In this document: positions 10,791 to 19,209 of the stretch, piece after piece
Layout of the letters: the number at the start of each line of letters is the position of its first letter
How positions within the stretch are numbered: the first letter of the stretch is position 1
NCBI GenBank assembly: GCA_900618425.1
Contig: UZAN01046895.1
Span: forward strand, 3,746 to 22,954
Origin: Echinostoma caproni
Lineage: Eukaryota > Platyhelminthes > Trematoda > Plagiorchiida > Echinostomatidae
Direction of reading: 5' to 3'
Length of the DNA: 19,209 nt
Notes under the pieces: model-generated
What the model was told of the DNA's origin: nothing
Databases searched by the model: none
Seen by the model: the letters and a program-made list of their open reading frames with translations, nothing else
Program-made: the position numbers and the translations under genes

Positions 10791-11559
10791 GGAGCTAGCT
10801 AAAATCTCCGATCTAGATCAACCTAGAAGAGATGCAGAAATTACAACGTTGTGATAGCAGCAGCGAGCACAAGCTGAATTAGGCGTTTGAGCTCCGATCA
10901 AGGCTGTATCGTTTGTGGAACGGGACACTAGCCACCCGTCCCCCCGGGCCCCCGAATGGATTACGGTTTTCATACATTATACCACTATTCTGCTAATCGG
11001 GCTTTGGTTAACCAAACACCCCGGGTTGTGAACGGCGAAAGAAAATCCACATGCTTGCTTCTGGGCAGCCTGTAAACGAGCAAATCATGGACCCATTTCG
11101 TTGTTATCAAAGTTGTTGGTACCTAGCATAAATTCGGACGTGTGTGAACTATACATGCATGCGTATGGCAAGAAGGTAGTGGTGATTATGGGACCATTAC
11201 AAATAGCTGGATTTCTCGTTTAAATACCAAATCTGCCAGTCCAGATTCTAGTGCAAGGTAGGGAGGTTTCATTCTGACCGTGCAAATCATTAGACGTGTA
11301 TTTGCATCCAGGTCGTGACAACTTACTTCACCAGCTCGTGTTCTCAAAGCGTACTCCTTCGGGCTATTCAGAGAAATGTTCGAAATCAGTTCAATTTCTG
11401 AAACGCTTGGTATTGCGTAGTGCGTAACACAATCAGTGTTTTCTGTGAAGCTTGACCACATCTACAATCATAGTGATTCTACTTGTCTGTCACTCAGTAT
11501 GCGATAACTGAGCGGAGCAACCCACTCACGGACCCCCTACGGTGGTCACGCATACATGT

Positions 11560-12060
11560 TTTCCGGTTGTCTGGGTCAAGGCATTTGAATGTTTCTGAGC
11601 AATTAAACTACAGGAGACTTCGACTAACTAAAGCCTGACCCGTAAGGCAGTAAGTGAGACAGTGTGTGAGAACTGTCACCATCCGTTGGAGGCTGGTATC
11701 AAAGTCATCGGGTCAAACGTCCGAGGTGCCCAATACACCTCAATGCTCAATCGAGTCGGTGACCACTGCCACAACTGAGGTGTGGATGAGTATCTCCTGT
11801 GCGGTTTCTCTTGGTTTGGAATCAGGGTTTTTGGCCAACAACCGTCGCTGAACTGCCAATGATTTCAGATATAGTCTCGGATATTGACTTTTGGTCCTGT
11901 CACTTGTGTGGGAAAACACCTGCACCACGGGAAGGTAGTGAGTAGGGGATCTTTAGAGGCTATTTTAGATGTTTGGTCGTATAGGGCCATTTCGCGGGGT
12001 GCAAACGAAGGGTAATCAGCCCCAACCCAGGAGACTCACCACCATACTGGCAATTTTTCT
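11560..12060 (-). repeat. Repeat family T, copy 2 (inverted)
   Basis: Read on the minus strand it matches copy 1 along most of its length, including GGCCCTATACGACCAA, AGGTGTTTTCCCAC, AACCCTGATTCCAAA, GTGGTCACCGAC and GTTTGACCCG. It carries an extra stretch of about 25 bases around 11620-11645 and small indels relative to copy 1. Confidence 0.7.
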
Positions 12061-13814
12061 AATCCGAACGCGGCAATGACAATGAGCTGCTCATGCGGGG
12101 CTCAGTGACCAATCTGAAACTCTTCACGTCTTGATACTACAGAACTGATGGCAAGTTCAAGCTGATTCGGAACTGTTTTCTTTTATAGGTACCAGGCTTA
12201 GTGGTCTGTCGTATTTCGGACTAGAAAAGCAACCTTGCGAAAAATGTTCTTTCTGTTGCCTACAGCTAATCGAAAAGAATTAGGGTACTTCGAATTTGAA
12301 AAAGTATAACACAAAGCTAAAATGAGAATAGTACCGTTTTTAGTCAGAAAAAACCGTTTCCCTCGGGTGACTATCACTCAAAAATCGCCGGCATTCGATA
12401 CGTGACTTCATTAAAGCAAGAGACTGATCAACAAAGGAGATAATTCGGCTCGCGGAACGGGCAAGCACAACAGCCCCAACAACAACAACAATGGGGCAAC
12501 AGCCCCATTGATCATCACCTTCATGTTCTTGTCCCGTTCTCGGTTTGCCAATCCCTGATCTCGATCAGTGAACAAGCGAAGAATATATGAAACTCCTCAG
12601 TGAATTATTTTTCGTTCATTGTCAAGTTGAGCCACAGTTGTCAACCAGCTCGGTAATTGAACTGTTTTAGGCATTCATTTTCCTTTTCCCAGTGGATTTA
12701 AACTGAATTGCGAGCCCAGATAACAGAGTTCGTTTTGGTGAGAGTCGAACAAGGCGTTTGTTTATGGCGCTTCTGGGGGAAAATTGATTTGAACAAACAC
12801 TCAATCGATTTCGAATGAAATTGATCTTTATTCAGTTGTTGATTCACACTAGGCGTTGACTTTCACACACGTTTGAAGGGAACATGGTTGTTGCCAACGG
12901 TTGGTTTATACATGCGTGTTCAGATTCATCAACCGGCATGCGGTTTCCGTGACTCTTAACTCATGCATTTCCTTATCTCATTTGATTCCATTTCATTTTC
13001 ACTATTGCTAATCTTCGATTCAAGCAGTTATGTGAGTAGACCACTTTCTATTCAACTTTTTTGATTGTGCACGGGGACACCGAAAATCAGCTCAGGAATA
13101 ATGTACTGAGTATGATCCACAGAAGGTCAGCAAAATCATCAAAAGTTTGACATCAAAAACACCTCATGGCAGCAGCAAAAACAGCGATCATCCAATGGAT
13201 CAAACCAAAAATGTGTTTTTGTCGTGGCCCAAAATTGACAGATACGTTCGGCCCGTTTGCTTGTGGCCGGATCGATTGATTGATCAACTGATTAACCGAT
13301 ATACCCGTCAGCTCACACACATGCACGCACTCACGTCATGCTGAATGACTCTACCACAATATCGATCGGCTCCAGCCAATCAGGCGTTAGTATTGGACTG
13401 TCCACTTTGATTGAATGGTTGACTGTTTGACTGCTTGACCGCATTCGAATGTCGTGTGACGCGTGAGCCAGCTGCTGGCCTGTCTGTCCGCTTGCATACG
13501 TGTTACCCCTTTGTGCGTACTCACCAATCTATGGTCCGGTTACACGTGAGCCCTCGTCAATAACCGCACAGCATAAATGACTGTACGCTTATCAACCTAC
13601 TTAACCAGGGGCACAACAATTCACATCGGAAAAGATACGTAAAATCAATTTAGGCATCAATACTTGAACCGGTCACAAAGTAACTGAGAAACAGAGACAT
13701 AAACTGCCACCTGATCCCCTAACAAAGAACGCTGCTTCCTACTTCGAGTGTTTCCCAAACGGCAATTCAAACGTGTTTCTCCTCTCATCTCTTCACAGCC
13801 ATCACCACCCTATT

Positions 13815-14270
13815 GCAATTAATCAATGGTCCCAATCATTTAGTACTAACATTTCAAATATACCAATGGTCACCCGTCGCAGCTCACGGAATGGTCCTAT
13901 ACGCCCAAGCGTATCAAATGGCTTCTGTTGAGAAAGTATTTCCTCCTCGAGTCGGAGGTGTTTTCCCACCAACATCCGGGGCTATAACCGGGCTAGTGAA
14001 CCACTGGCAGTTCACTGAAAGAACCCTGATTCCAAAACAACCAAGAAGAGTTGTACGAACTACATTCGCTCACATCTGGGTTGTGGCAATGGTCACCGAC
14101 ACATTTGGGTACCTTGGACCGTTTGACCCCGTTCAAAAGGTGTACGATTTGATGAAATGGACATCAGCCTCCAGTGGATTGCGATTTTCAAACACGCTTT
14201 GACTAGCCGAAGGCTCCGGTTGATAATTCCTCAAGAAAATTCACCTATCTTGGCCCGGGTAACCTTGCAG
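13815..14270 (+). repeat. Repeat family T, copy 1
   Basis: Aligns with 10575-10790 (same strand) and with the reverse complement of 11560-12060. Shared blocks in order include GGAATGGTCCTATACG, CCAAGCGTATCAAATGGC, GGTGTTTTCCCAC, ACTGGCAGTTCA, AACCCTGATTCCAAA, GTTGTGGCAATGGTCACCGA, GTTTGACCCC, TCAGCCTCCAGTGGAT and a TAGCCGAAGGCTCC region. A 129-codon open frame crosses it, but the other copies break that frame, so I treat it as noncoding. Confidence 0.7.
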
Positions 14271-14921
14271 TATTCCGCTCACAAAAAGATCATGGAGCTT
14301 TCTCTCTTTCATAAAAACTATTGTACCATGATTGTTTTGGCCCACAGTTTGAATTCAGATGTGGGTAAAATACAGTACAATACANTACATGTTAGAACTG
14401 CCCAGCCCCGGGGTAGCCCTGCACGTCTGGGTTCGATTCTTTATGATTTCTAACAAAGATGATATAACCATACAGTGCTTGTAATGTTCAGCTGTTTGTA
14501 ACGTGGCACGTAACCATTACTTGAAGGGAAATTCCGTTTCAAGCATGTACACATTTCCACACAATACAACACCGATCCATCAGAACTGGGTCATAATGAC
14601 GTAACCGAGAGCCCCGGAAGCGCAGAACTGAAGAAATGTGCATGCAACACGCATGCACAAAGTGAACGATTCCTCACACTTCACTGTCATTCTCCTAATC
14701 CCTAAGTTGTATTCTCGCATATAAAGAGTAACGGCCTCCATGCGAATTATTGAAAACAACTATTTGTCGAAAAATTTCATTCTAATTGCAAGTGTGAGCA
14801 CACTCCGAAATTAGAAACAAATTTGTTCGCCAAGCTATTGCGGCTTATGGTTCGACTAACTGTTGAGTGTCTTCACTACAAAAAAAGGAGTTGTAGCGGC
14901 ACCTAAATGACCAATTCGTTC

Positions 14922-15136
14922 TATTTATTTATTTATTTATCTAACCAGAATTGAGATCCTCCTCCGCATGGTACAAATAAAACCATTGTCCCTAACGTGC
15001 ATCCTCGACCAGTCTGTTCCGTGCGATCGGATCTCACTAATAGCCGCTTCGGCAGATTTGTGAAGGTGTAACAGATTTTGGAATATTGTTCTGAACATAA
15101 AGATATCCCTAAATGGTTTATTGATGATTGCCTCAT
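14922..15136 (-). mobile_element. Possible LINE-like 3' fragment with (TAAA)n tail
   Basis: On the minus strand a 67-codon open frame ends GGGSQFWLDK and a stop, directly followed by a (TAAA)n tail at 14940-14922. An open frame ending at a short tandem tail fits a truncated non-LTR retroelement. No catalytic motif is visible, so this is a suggestion only. Confidence 0.3.
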
Positions 15137-15265
15137 CGAATTATAACCGTATTCCTAATTTTTCCGAAATACTCCACTCACCGAAACACGTCGCACACTA
15201 TGAATATTTGAGAGGCGAATAGTGATCAGTTATTTTTCCCCACACATGTGTATCTGGAATCTCAC

Positions 15266-15423
15266 CTTTCGTGTAAATCTTTCCAACGCTTTTCCACTGT
15301 ATCCACATCCGACTGCAGTTTACTCGTATCCTCTTGTTTGAATTGTTTCATCAAAGCCTCTGCATCTCTTCGATACTGTGCCCAAGCTTCTTTGGCCGGA
15401 CCGGAAAGACATTCGGACAAATC
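15266..15423 (-). CDS. Exon B of the spectrin-repeat protein
   Basis: The acceptor is ..ctgtttcggtttaag and the donor is AAAG|GTGAGA, both good. The exon starts in phase 0, matching the end of exon A, and encodes 52 residues plus two bases. It begins DLSECLSGPAKEAWAQYRRD and ends DVDTVEKRWKDLHE. The VEKRWKDL segment is the classic helix C signature of a spectrin repeat, with its Trp 89 residues after the helix A Trp in exon A once the exons are joined, close to the expected spacing. A and B together therefore complete roughly one repeat. A LINE-like tail sits in the 505-bp intron between A and B. Confidence 0.75.
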
Positions 15424-15599
15424 CTTAAACCGAAACAGAGAATAATTATTCCAGTTTTAAGTCTCGTTGTTTGGCCGATTTAAAAAAAAATATTTCCCAT
15501 ATGATACAATCGTAAAAAAGGCTCATTGGAATTTGAACCAAAGCACGGTAATCACCTAAGCATTTGCAAAACGTCTGTTGTTGATAAATTAACTTGTGT

Positions 15600-15765
15600 T
15601 TTGGGCTCGGCAGTGGTCAAGAGGATGACATGATCAATGCGGTCATTGCCCCATTTCTGAATCCCCCTCCCCGTGGGCAGCTTTTGTTTAGTCACAGCCC
15701 ACTTCCACCCCTGAGAACTGACTGTACACTTGTATTCTCAATAAATAAATGAAAGAAATAAAATC
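15600..15765 (+). mobile_element. Possible LINE-like retrotransposon 3' end
   Basis: A C-rich noncoding stretch ends in CAATAAATAAATGAAAGAAATAAA-type sequence, the short AT-rich tail seen at the 3' ends of many non-LTR elements. No reverse transcriptase remains. It lies in the intron between exons A and B. Confidence 0.35.
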
Positions 15766-15928
15766 AAACTGCTATTATTATTTACTCATAGTGAACGATC
15801 GATTGGGAATGGAATTTAAACTCTTTCAGACAGAAGCAGACAATTTTTCCCCATTTTTAGAGTACAAACCAAAGTTGTCAAAAAAAAAACAAATAGACAA
15901 CACAATAAATAAGAGAAATTCATCGAAC

Positions 15929-16179
15929 CTGCAAACGTTTTCTTCGATTCGCATCCAGACCTTGCACAAATCGTCTAGGAGATCGTACAGCACTGTCCGC
16001 TTTCGTTTCCCGTGTATGATCAATCACATCCAGCTCAGCCTCGGTTTTATTGATCCAACGATCAACCTCACGTTCCAATTCTTTCACGCGTTGTGTCTCA
16101 CTGATCACAATCTCCAATTCGGAAGAGCGCTGGTTCATCTGACGCTCGGCTGTCTCCCATAGTTGAGGCAGATTCTCGG
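15929..16179 (-). CDS. Exon A of a spectrin-repeat cytoskeletal protein (5'-most exon seen)
   Basis: Read on the minus strand, an AG acceptor (..aatcaaacag) opens the exon and CAG|GTTCGA closes it. After a split first codon (two bases CC) it encodes 83 residues with no stop, ending in phase 0. The peptide is highly charged and helical: an early LWETAERQMNQRSSELE stretch looks like helix C of one repeat, and about 34 residues later VDRWINKTEAELD resembles the Trp-containing start of helix A of the next. Such spacing is usual for spectrin repeats, which form rod domains linking membrane complexes to actin. The acceptor has a poor, A-rich pyrimidine tract and the donor is weak, so the edges are less certain than the coding stretch. 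The preceding exon must end with one leftover base; I did not find it in the window. Dystrophin-like, spectraplakin or nesprin identity cannot be separated by eye. Confidence 0.7.
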
Positions 16180-16434
16180 CTGTTTGATTGTTTTATTTTT
16201 GTCGAATTGTGAAGAAATATTCAAAGACGGGGTGAGGAGCATCCGGATGGGAAAGGGAAGAGATCGGATTTTGGAAGAACAAATGGAAGGCGTGATAATA
16301 CAAAAAACGGTCGTCAAAGAAGAAGAACTAGAAAAAAAGAGAGAAAACAAAGAACATGATTGCACTGTTGAGTAAATGGGAGTAAGAATACCGGCTGCTC
16401 ACATGCCCACCCGCCAGCACACACGCATCTGAAA

Positions 16435-16435
16435 G

Positions 16436-16466
<31 letters not shown>

Positions 16467-16467
16467 A
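16435..16467. repeat. Compound (GC)n(AC)n microsatellite
   Basis: A short GCGCGC run passes directly into about twelve AC units; the alternating purine-pyrimidine tract could adopt Z-DNA. Confidence 0.9.
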
Positions 16468-16692
16468 TGGACACTGAGCTGTCTGTGATTGCGGACTCGT
16501 GAGCGATTTCTTACGAGTACAAAGGATTTGCAACTGCTTTGACAGAACTGGAACGGGCTAACTCGTTTCGAATCTCCGCAGCAGCATATAGTTCCCAGTT
16601 GGAAGATAGTTAACCAGAACAAATCTGTCGCACTAAAATTATGATACCAGATAGAATGAGAGTGACAAACTTCCGGTTCATTGCTACCATGG

Positions 16693-16714
16693 ACACCATT
16701 GTTTACAATGGTGT
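16693..16714. repeat. Perfect 10-bp inverted repeat with 2-base spacer
   Basis: ACACCATTGT, TT, ACAATGGTGT. No T-run terminator follows and no gene is adjacent. Confidence 0.85.
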
Positions 16715-17107
16715 ATTATTCTCATGTCAGAGAAAACACATCTTTTTTTGATTAATGCATAGTTCTGAAAAAAAAATCACAAATAATGGTGTATGAATGA
16801 CAATCACACGATCATTTCACGATCATTTCAACTTCGGGGAGGGGGGAGCAAGAGAGGCGAAGGAGATCAACAGTTGACGAGTACAAGTTCCATTTCTCTC
16901 CTAGCTGTGTGAAGACAAAGTAAATTTTCTGATCAACAACTGAATATACTTTGAAATCGCCCCCCTCTCCTCACCCCACCCAGAAAAACAAGACCCCACG
17001 AATGAGCTTGCGTATTACAAGAGCTAGTTCGTTGAGATCCAGTGGGGCTGAATTGTGCTAACACATCAAAGAAAATAGTTCGCTTCCTGTCAGGTTTAGT
17101 CTAGAAG

Positions 17108-17345
17108 CTGAATAATGGCAGAAATACTAGCACGTGATTGACAGATATTATTTAATCCCCCTTATTTATATCAATAGACGCACTACTACTACTGTGGCCT
17201 CAGCCTCAAGTTTTAGTCACCTGGGTGGGACATTGTGTGCAAGTGCCAGTGTGGTCGAGTGCTTACGTGACGTCTGTGACGTCTAATCAGTGATTCGTAA
17301 TCCGTGATTGGTATTTCGTGTTCATTGAGTGCTACTACTACCATT
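17108..17345 (+). repeat. Repeat family R, copy 2
   Basis: Nearly identical to 18622-18826 over about 170 bases (GCTGAATAATG..ATTGACAG, then TTAATCCCCCTTATTTATATC through GTCGAGTGCTT), with only a few substitutions. It lacks a 32-base block present in copy 3 at 18660-18691. Downstream it carries GTGATTCG..CCGTGATTGG and a CTACTACTACC end resembling copy 1. Confidence 0.85.
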
Positions 17346-17642
17346 ACTACAACCACTACACCTACTCCAAGGTTTAGATTGCCGGTATAAAAGCTGGCAG
17401 TCTCTATTAACAAGTGAGGGTTGGACAACCGATGGTAGCATAATCCCATTTCTGAGATAGTATAATATTTGCACCTATCCCACTCTATGGCTTAGAGTGC
17501 AATCTTCAGGTTCGTGATGTTCTCTAAAATGTTCCGACCTTTTCTATCTGACTAATTCTATCACAACAAAGTCGCCTACAGCCAGTGACTATTCGATGAA
17601 TGAATACGAAACCCGGGTGATTTAAACCGTGTTATATAATGA

Positions 17643-17936
17643 TTATGCTCTGAGTAAATTCATGCGTTGGGCGGTAACTACTCTGATAAAATCAACTTGA
17701 TGTCCAACGACATTCAGACGCCCTCCCTCCTCCCCCCAGGGCTTTCTACAGTTCAATATCATACTGAGTTGGCACGGGTGACTGTATCCACATTCAGCAC
17801 ACATGATTGGGAAACTTGATTCTGTGAGCACGGGACGTGCTTGTCTCAAGTACTCCACAGTTGGCCATATGCCAAACGGTGAAAGTAGTTTCTTGAGTAC
17901 CCGATCGAGAACGACGGTGAGGTACACTGGACACAC
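17643..17936 (-). other. Unassigned 97-codon open frame
   Basis: The frame reads smoothly, with a PVYLTVVLDRVLKKLLSPFG start and a CAECGYSHPC pair of Cys motifs. I do not recognise it, no splice signals frame it convincingly, and it does not join exon A in phase. It could be a repeat-derived fragment, an exon of another gene or chance. Confidence 0.2.
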
Positions 17937-18089
17937 AAAGATGTGTTTATCGCGTTGGGATAAAATAAGATTGGACTCGACTCTCTTACCTTATCTCCTT
18001 ACCTCACTCACTCCCAGCATATCCATTGTGGAGCTGGGTAATCTCACAGATTACACAACGGTGCTACTGTTGAATACAGTGCGGTTGTC

Positions 18090-18091
<2 letters not shown>

Positions 18092-18125
<34 letters not shown>

Positions 18126-18136
18126 CGAGAGAGAGA
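18092..18136. repeat. (GT)n microsatellite followed by (GA)n
   Basis: Sixteen GT units, then a short GAGAGAGAG run. Confidence 0.95.
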
Positions 18137-18228
18137 GGCAGCAGGCGATAGAGAAAAAGTGAGTAGCCAGGATGATAAGTTAACTTGTTGAGAACTTCAT
18201 AACTGGATGATGAACTGGAACAAACTAA

Positions 18229-18249
18229 CACACACACACACACACACAC
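18229..18249. repeat. (CA)n microsatellite
   Basis: About ten CA units, complementary to the (GT)n tract about 105 bases upstream. Confidence 0.93.
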
Positions 18250-18455
18250 TGATGCTTGTCTACTGGTGAGCACTCGAATACAATGGGTAAACGAAAGGAG
18301 ATAAGCAAATCTATCGAATGTACTTCCATCACAAAAGATTCATGTCACCCATGCACATATGTCAGGCATGTGTAAAACACACAAATTCAGTGCAGCATGG
18401 AAACGCTACTTTAATTACCGGAAGAGACGGAATATATTGTGGTGATCCCAGCCTA

Positions 18456-18824
18456 CGAGATGACGCATACCCTGCAGCGATACGTTACAGTTTTAGGACA
18501 ACTACAATCAATCGAACTTCACAGTTGACATCAACAAAGCGCGTGCGTGCCACTGCTTCTGCACTATGTACCATAGGTCAATTGTACCAGCCAATCAGAA
18601 ATCGTGCGGCTCAGACAGAGGCTGAATAATGCCAGAAATACTAGCACGTGATTGACAGAAGCCCGGATCACCAATGAGTTTGTTTTGTACATATTATTTA
18701 ATCCCCCTTATTTATATCAATAGACGCACTACTACTGCTGTGGCCTCAGCCTCAAGTTTTAGTCACCTGGGTGGGACATTGTGTGCAAGTGCCAGTGTGG
18801 TCGAGTGCTTGCGTGACGTCCGTG

Positions 18825-18864
<40 letters not shown>

Positions 18865-18884
18865 TTACTACTACTACTACTACT
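18456..18884 (+). repeat. Repeat family R, copy 3, running into a (TAC)n microsatellite
   Basis: It shares the upstream CCAATCAGAAATCGTGC part with copy 1 and the downstream 200 bases with copy 2. After GTGACGTCCGTGAC it passes directly into about 60 bases of (TAC)n, where the other copies show only a few CTA units. CCAAT boxes and a TATTTATATC element suggest a solo LTR or SINE-like unit, but no terminal repeat or target duplication was established. Confidence 0.75.
18825..18884. repeat. (TAC)n trinucleotide microsatellite
   Basis: About 60 bases of TAC/CTA units with one interruption (ATTACT near 18862). Confidence 0.97.
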
Positions 18885-19209
18885 TCATCTATGTGAAACT
18901 TACAACCGCTCAGGGTTAAGAAGGAGTGTGAAATTTGAAAAATTAGTTTCACGTGCGAACAACTAGCCATAACAGGTTAGTGAAGTGATTTGTGTCGGGA
19001 AAGGGAAAAGCGTTCACCAAATCAATTTTGACAGAAATCTATCTGAATATGTGAGAGTGAGCAGTGGGCGATAGTCGAATACTACAGCTAGCACACCATT
19101 TTTGTGGATCCAATGTTGTCAGATCGAGTCGAACCAAGAATAAGTCAAAAAACACAAACGGACTGATTTTTTCGCTATTTTGTCGGTCCTAGTCAAGCTG
19201 TTGAGTTCC

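Larger units (their letters stand above)
10365..15265 (-). other. Intron B/C, repeat-filled
   Basis: This 4.9-kb interval is bounded by GTGAGA and ATCCAG on the minus strand. It holds three copies of repeat family T in mixed orientation (about 10575-10790, 11560-12060 and 13815-14270) and a possible LINE 3' end with a (TTTA)n tract near 14922. From about 12060 to 13800 I see no gene or recognisable element, only a small perfect hairpin at 12489-12510 and mixed AT-rich sequence. Confidence 0.5.
16180..19209. other. Intron or 5' flank to the right of exon A
   Basis: No exon could be joined in phase to exon A here; the missing upstream exon must end with one leftover base. The region holds (AC)n, (GT)n, (CA)n and (TAC)n microsatellites, a perfect short palindrome at 16693-16714 and two near-identical pieces of repeat family R. 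An unassigned minus-strand open frame occupies 17643-17936. Confidence 0.4.

Noticed and set aside
13500..13560. Possible minus-strand exon before a TTG|GTGAGT donor at about 13523
   Set aside because: All three frames upstream of the donor contain stops within a few codons.
13813..14202. 129-codon plus-strand open frame
   Set aside because: It lies on repeat T copy 1, and the other copies break the frame with indels, so it is not a conserved gene.
17985..18060. Possible minus-strand exon before AAG|GTAAGA near 17990
   Set aside because: No frame stays open to the donor and no acceptor is convincing.
18064..18273. Frames rich in Cys-Val or Thr-His repeats
   Set aside because: Translations of (GT)n and (CA)n microsatellites.
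18752..18970. Minus-strand frame with a poly-Val run, and the plus frame with poly-Tyr
   Set aside because: Both are translations of the (TAC)n microsatellite inside repeat R.

Overview
The window looks like eukaryotic, intron-rich nuclear DNA, most likely from a large, repeat-filled animal genome. A digenean flatworm such as a liver or lung fluke is my best guess, but that is an inference from style (short exons, kilobase introns, decayed mariner, many old interspersed repeats). There is no bacterial or organellar gene organisation, no operon, no CRISPR array and no rRNA.

The only protein-coding gene I can support lies on the minus strand and spans almost the whole window. Five internal exons can be read: A (16179-15929), B (15423-15266), C (10364-10091), D (1820-1681) and E (256-103). 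Each is bounded by AG/GT splice sites on the minus strand. The reading phases match at every junction (A/B 0-0, B/C 2-1, C/D 0-0, D/E 2-1). Together they give about 325 uninterrupted codons of charged, Leu/Gln/Glu/Arg-rich helical sequence with RW..L and L..W signatures typical of spectrin repeats. I call it a spectrin-repeat cytoskeletal protein. Dystrophin/utrophin-like is the first guess; spectraplakin and nesprin-like are alternatives. The amino-terminal part lies beyond the right edge or in an unseen exon right of 16179, and the carboxy-terminal part lies beyond the left edge.

The rest is intron. Intron D/E (257-1680) holds a diverged copy of repeat family R. Intron C/D (1821-10090) holds two copies of family S, a tRNA-like pol III box pair, a roughly 330-bp foldback element, many microsatellites and a mutated, internally deleted mariner transposase. 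Intron B/C (10365-15265) holds three copies of family T and a possible LINE end. Intron A/B (15424-15928) holds another LINE-like 3' tail. The region right of exon A (16180-19209) is intron or flank, with two close copies of family R, one of which runs into a long (TAC)n microsatellite.

I found no convincing undescribed system. The more interesting items are the exon chain hidden in repeat-filled introns, the foldback element, the R and T repeat families, and the complementary microsatellite pairs. Two ambiguous bases (N) occur, at 6353 and 14385.
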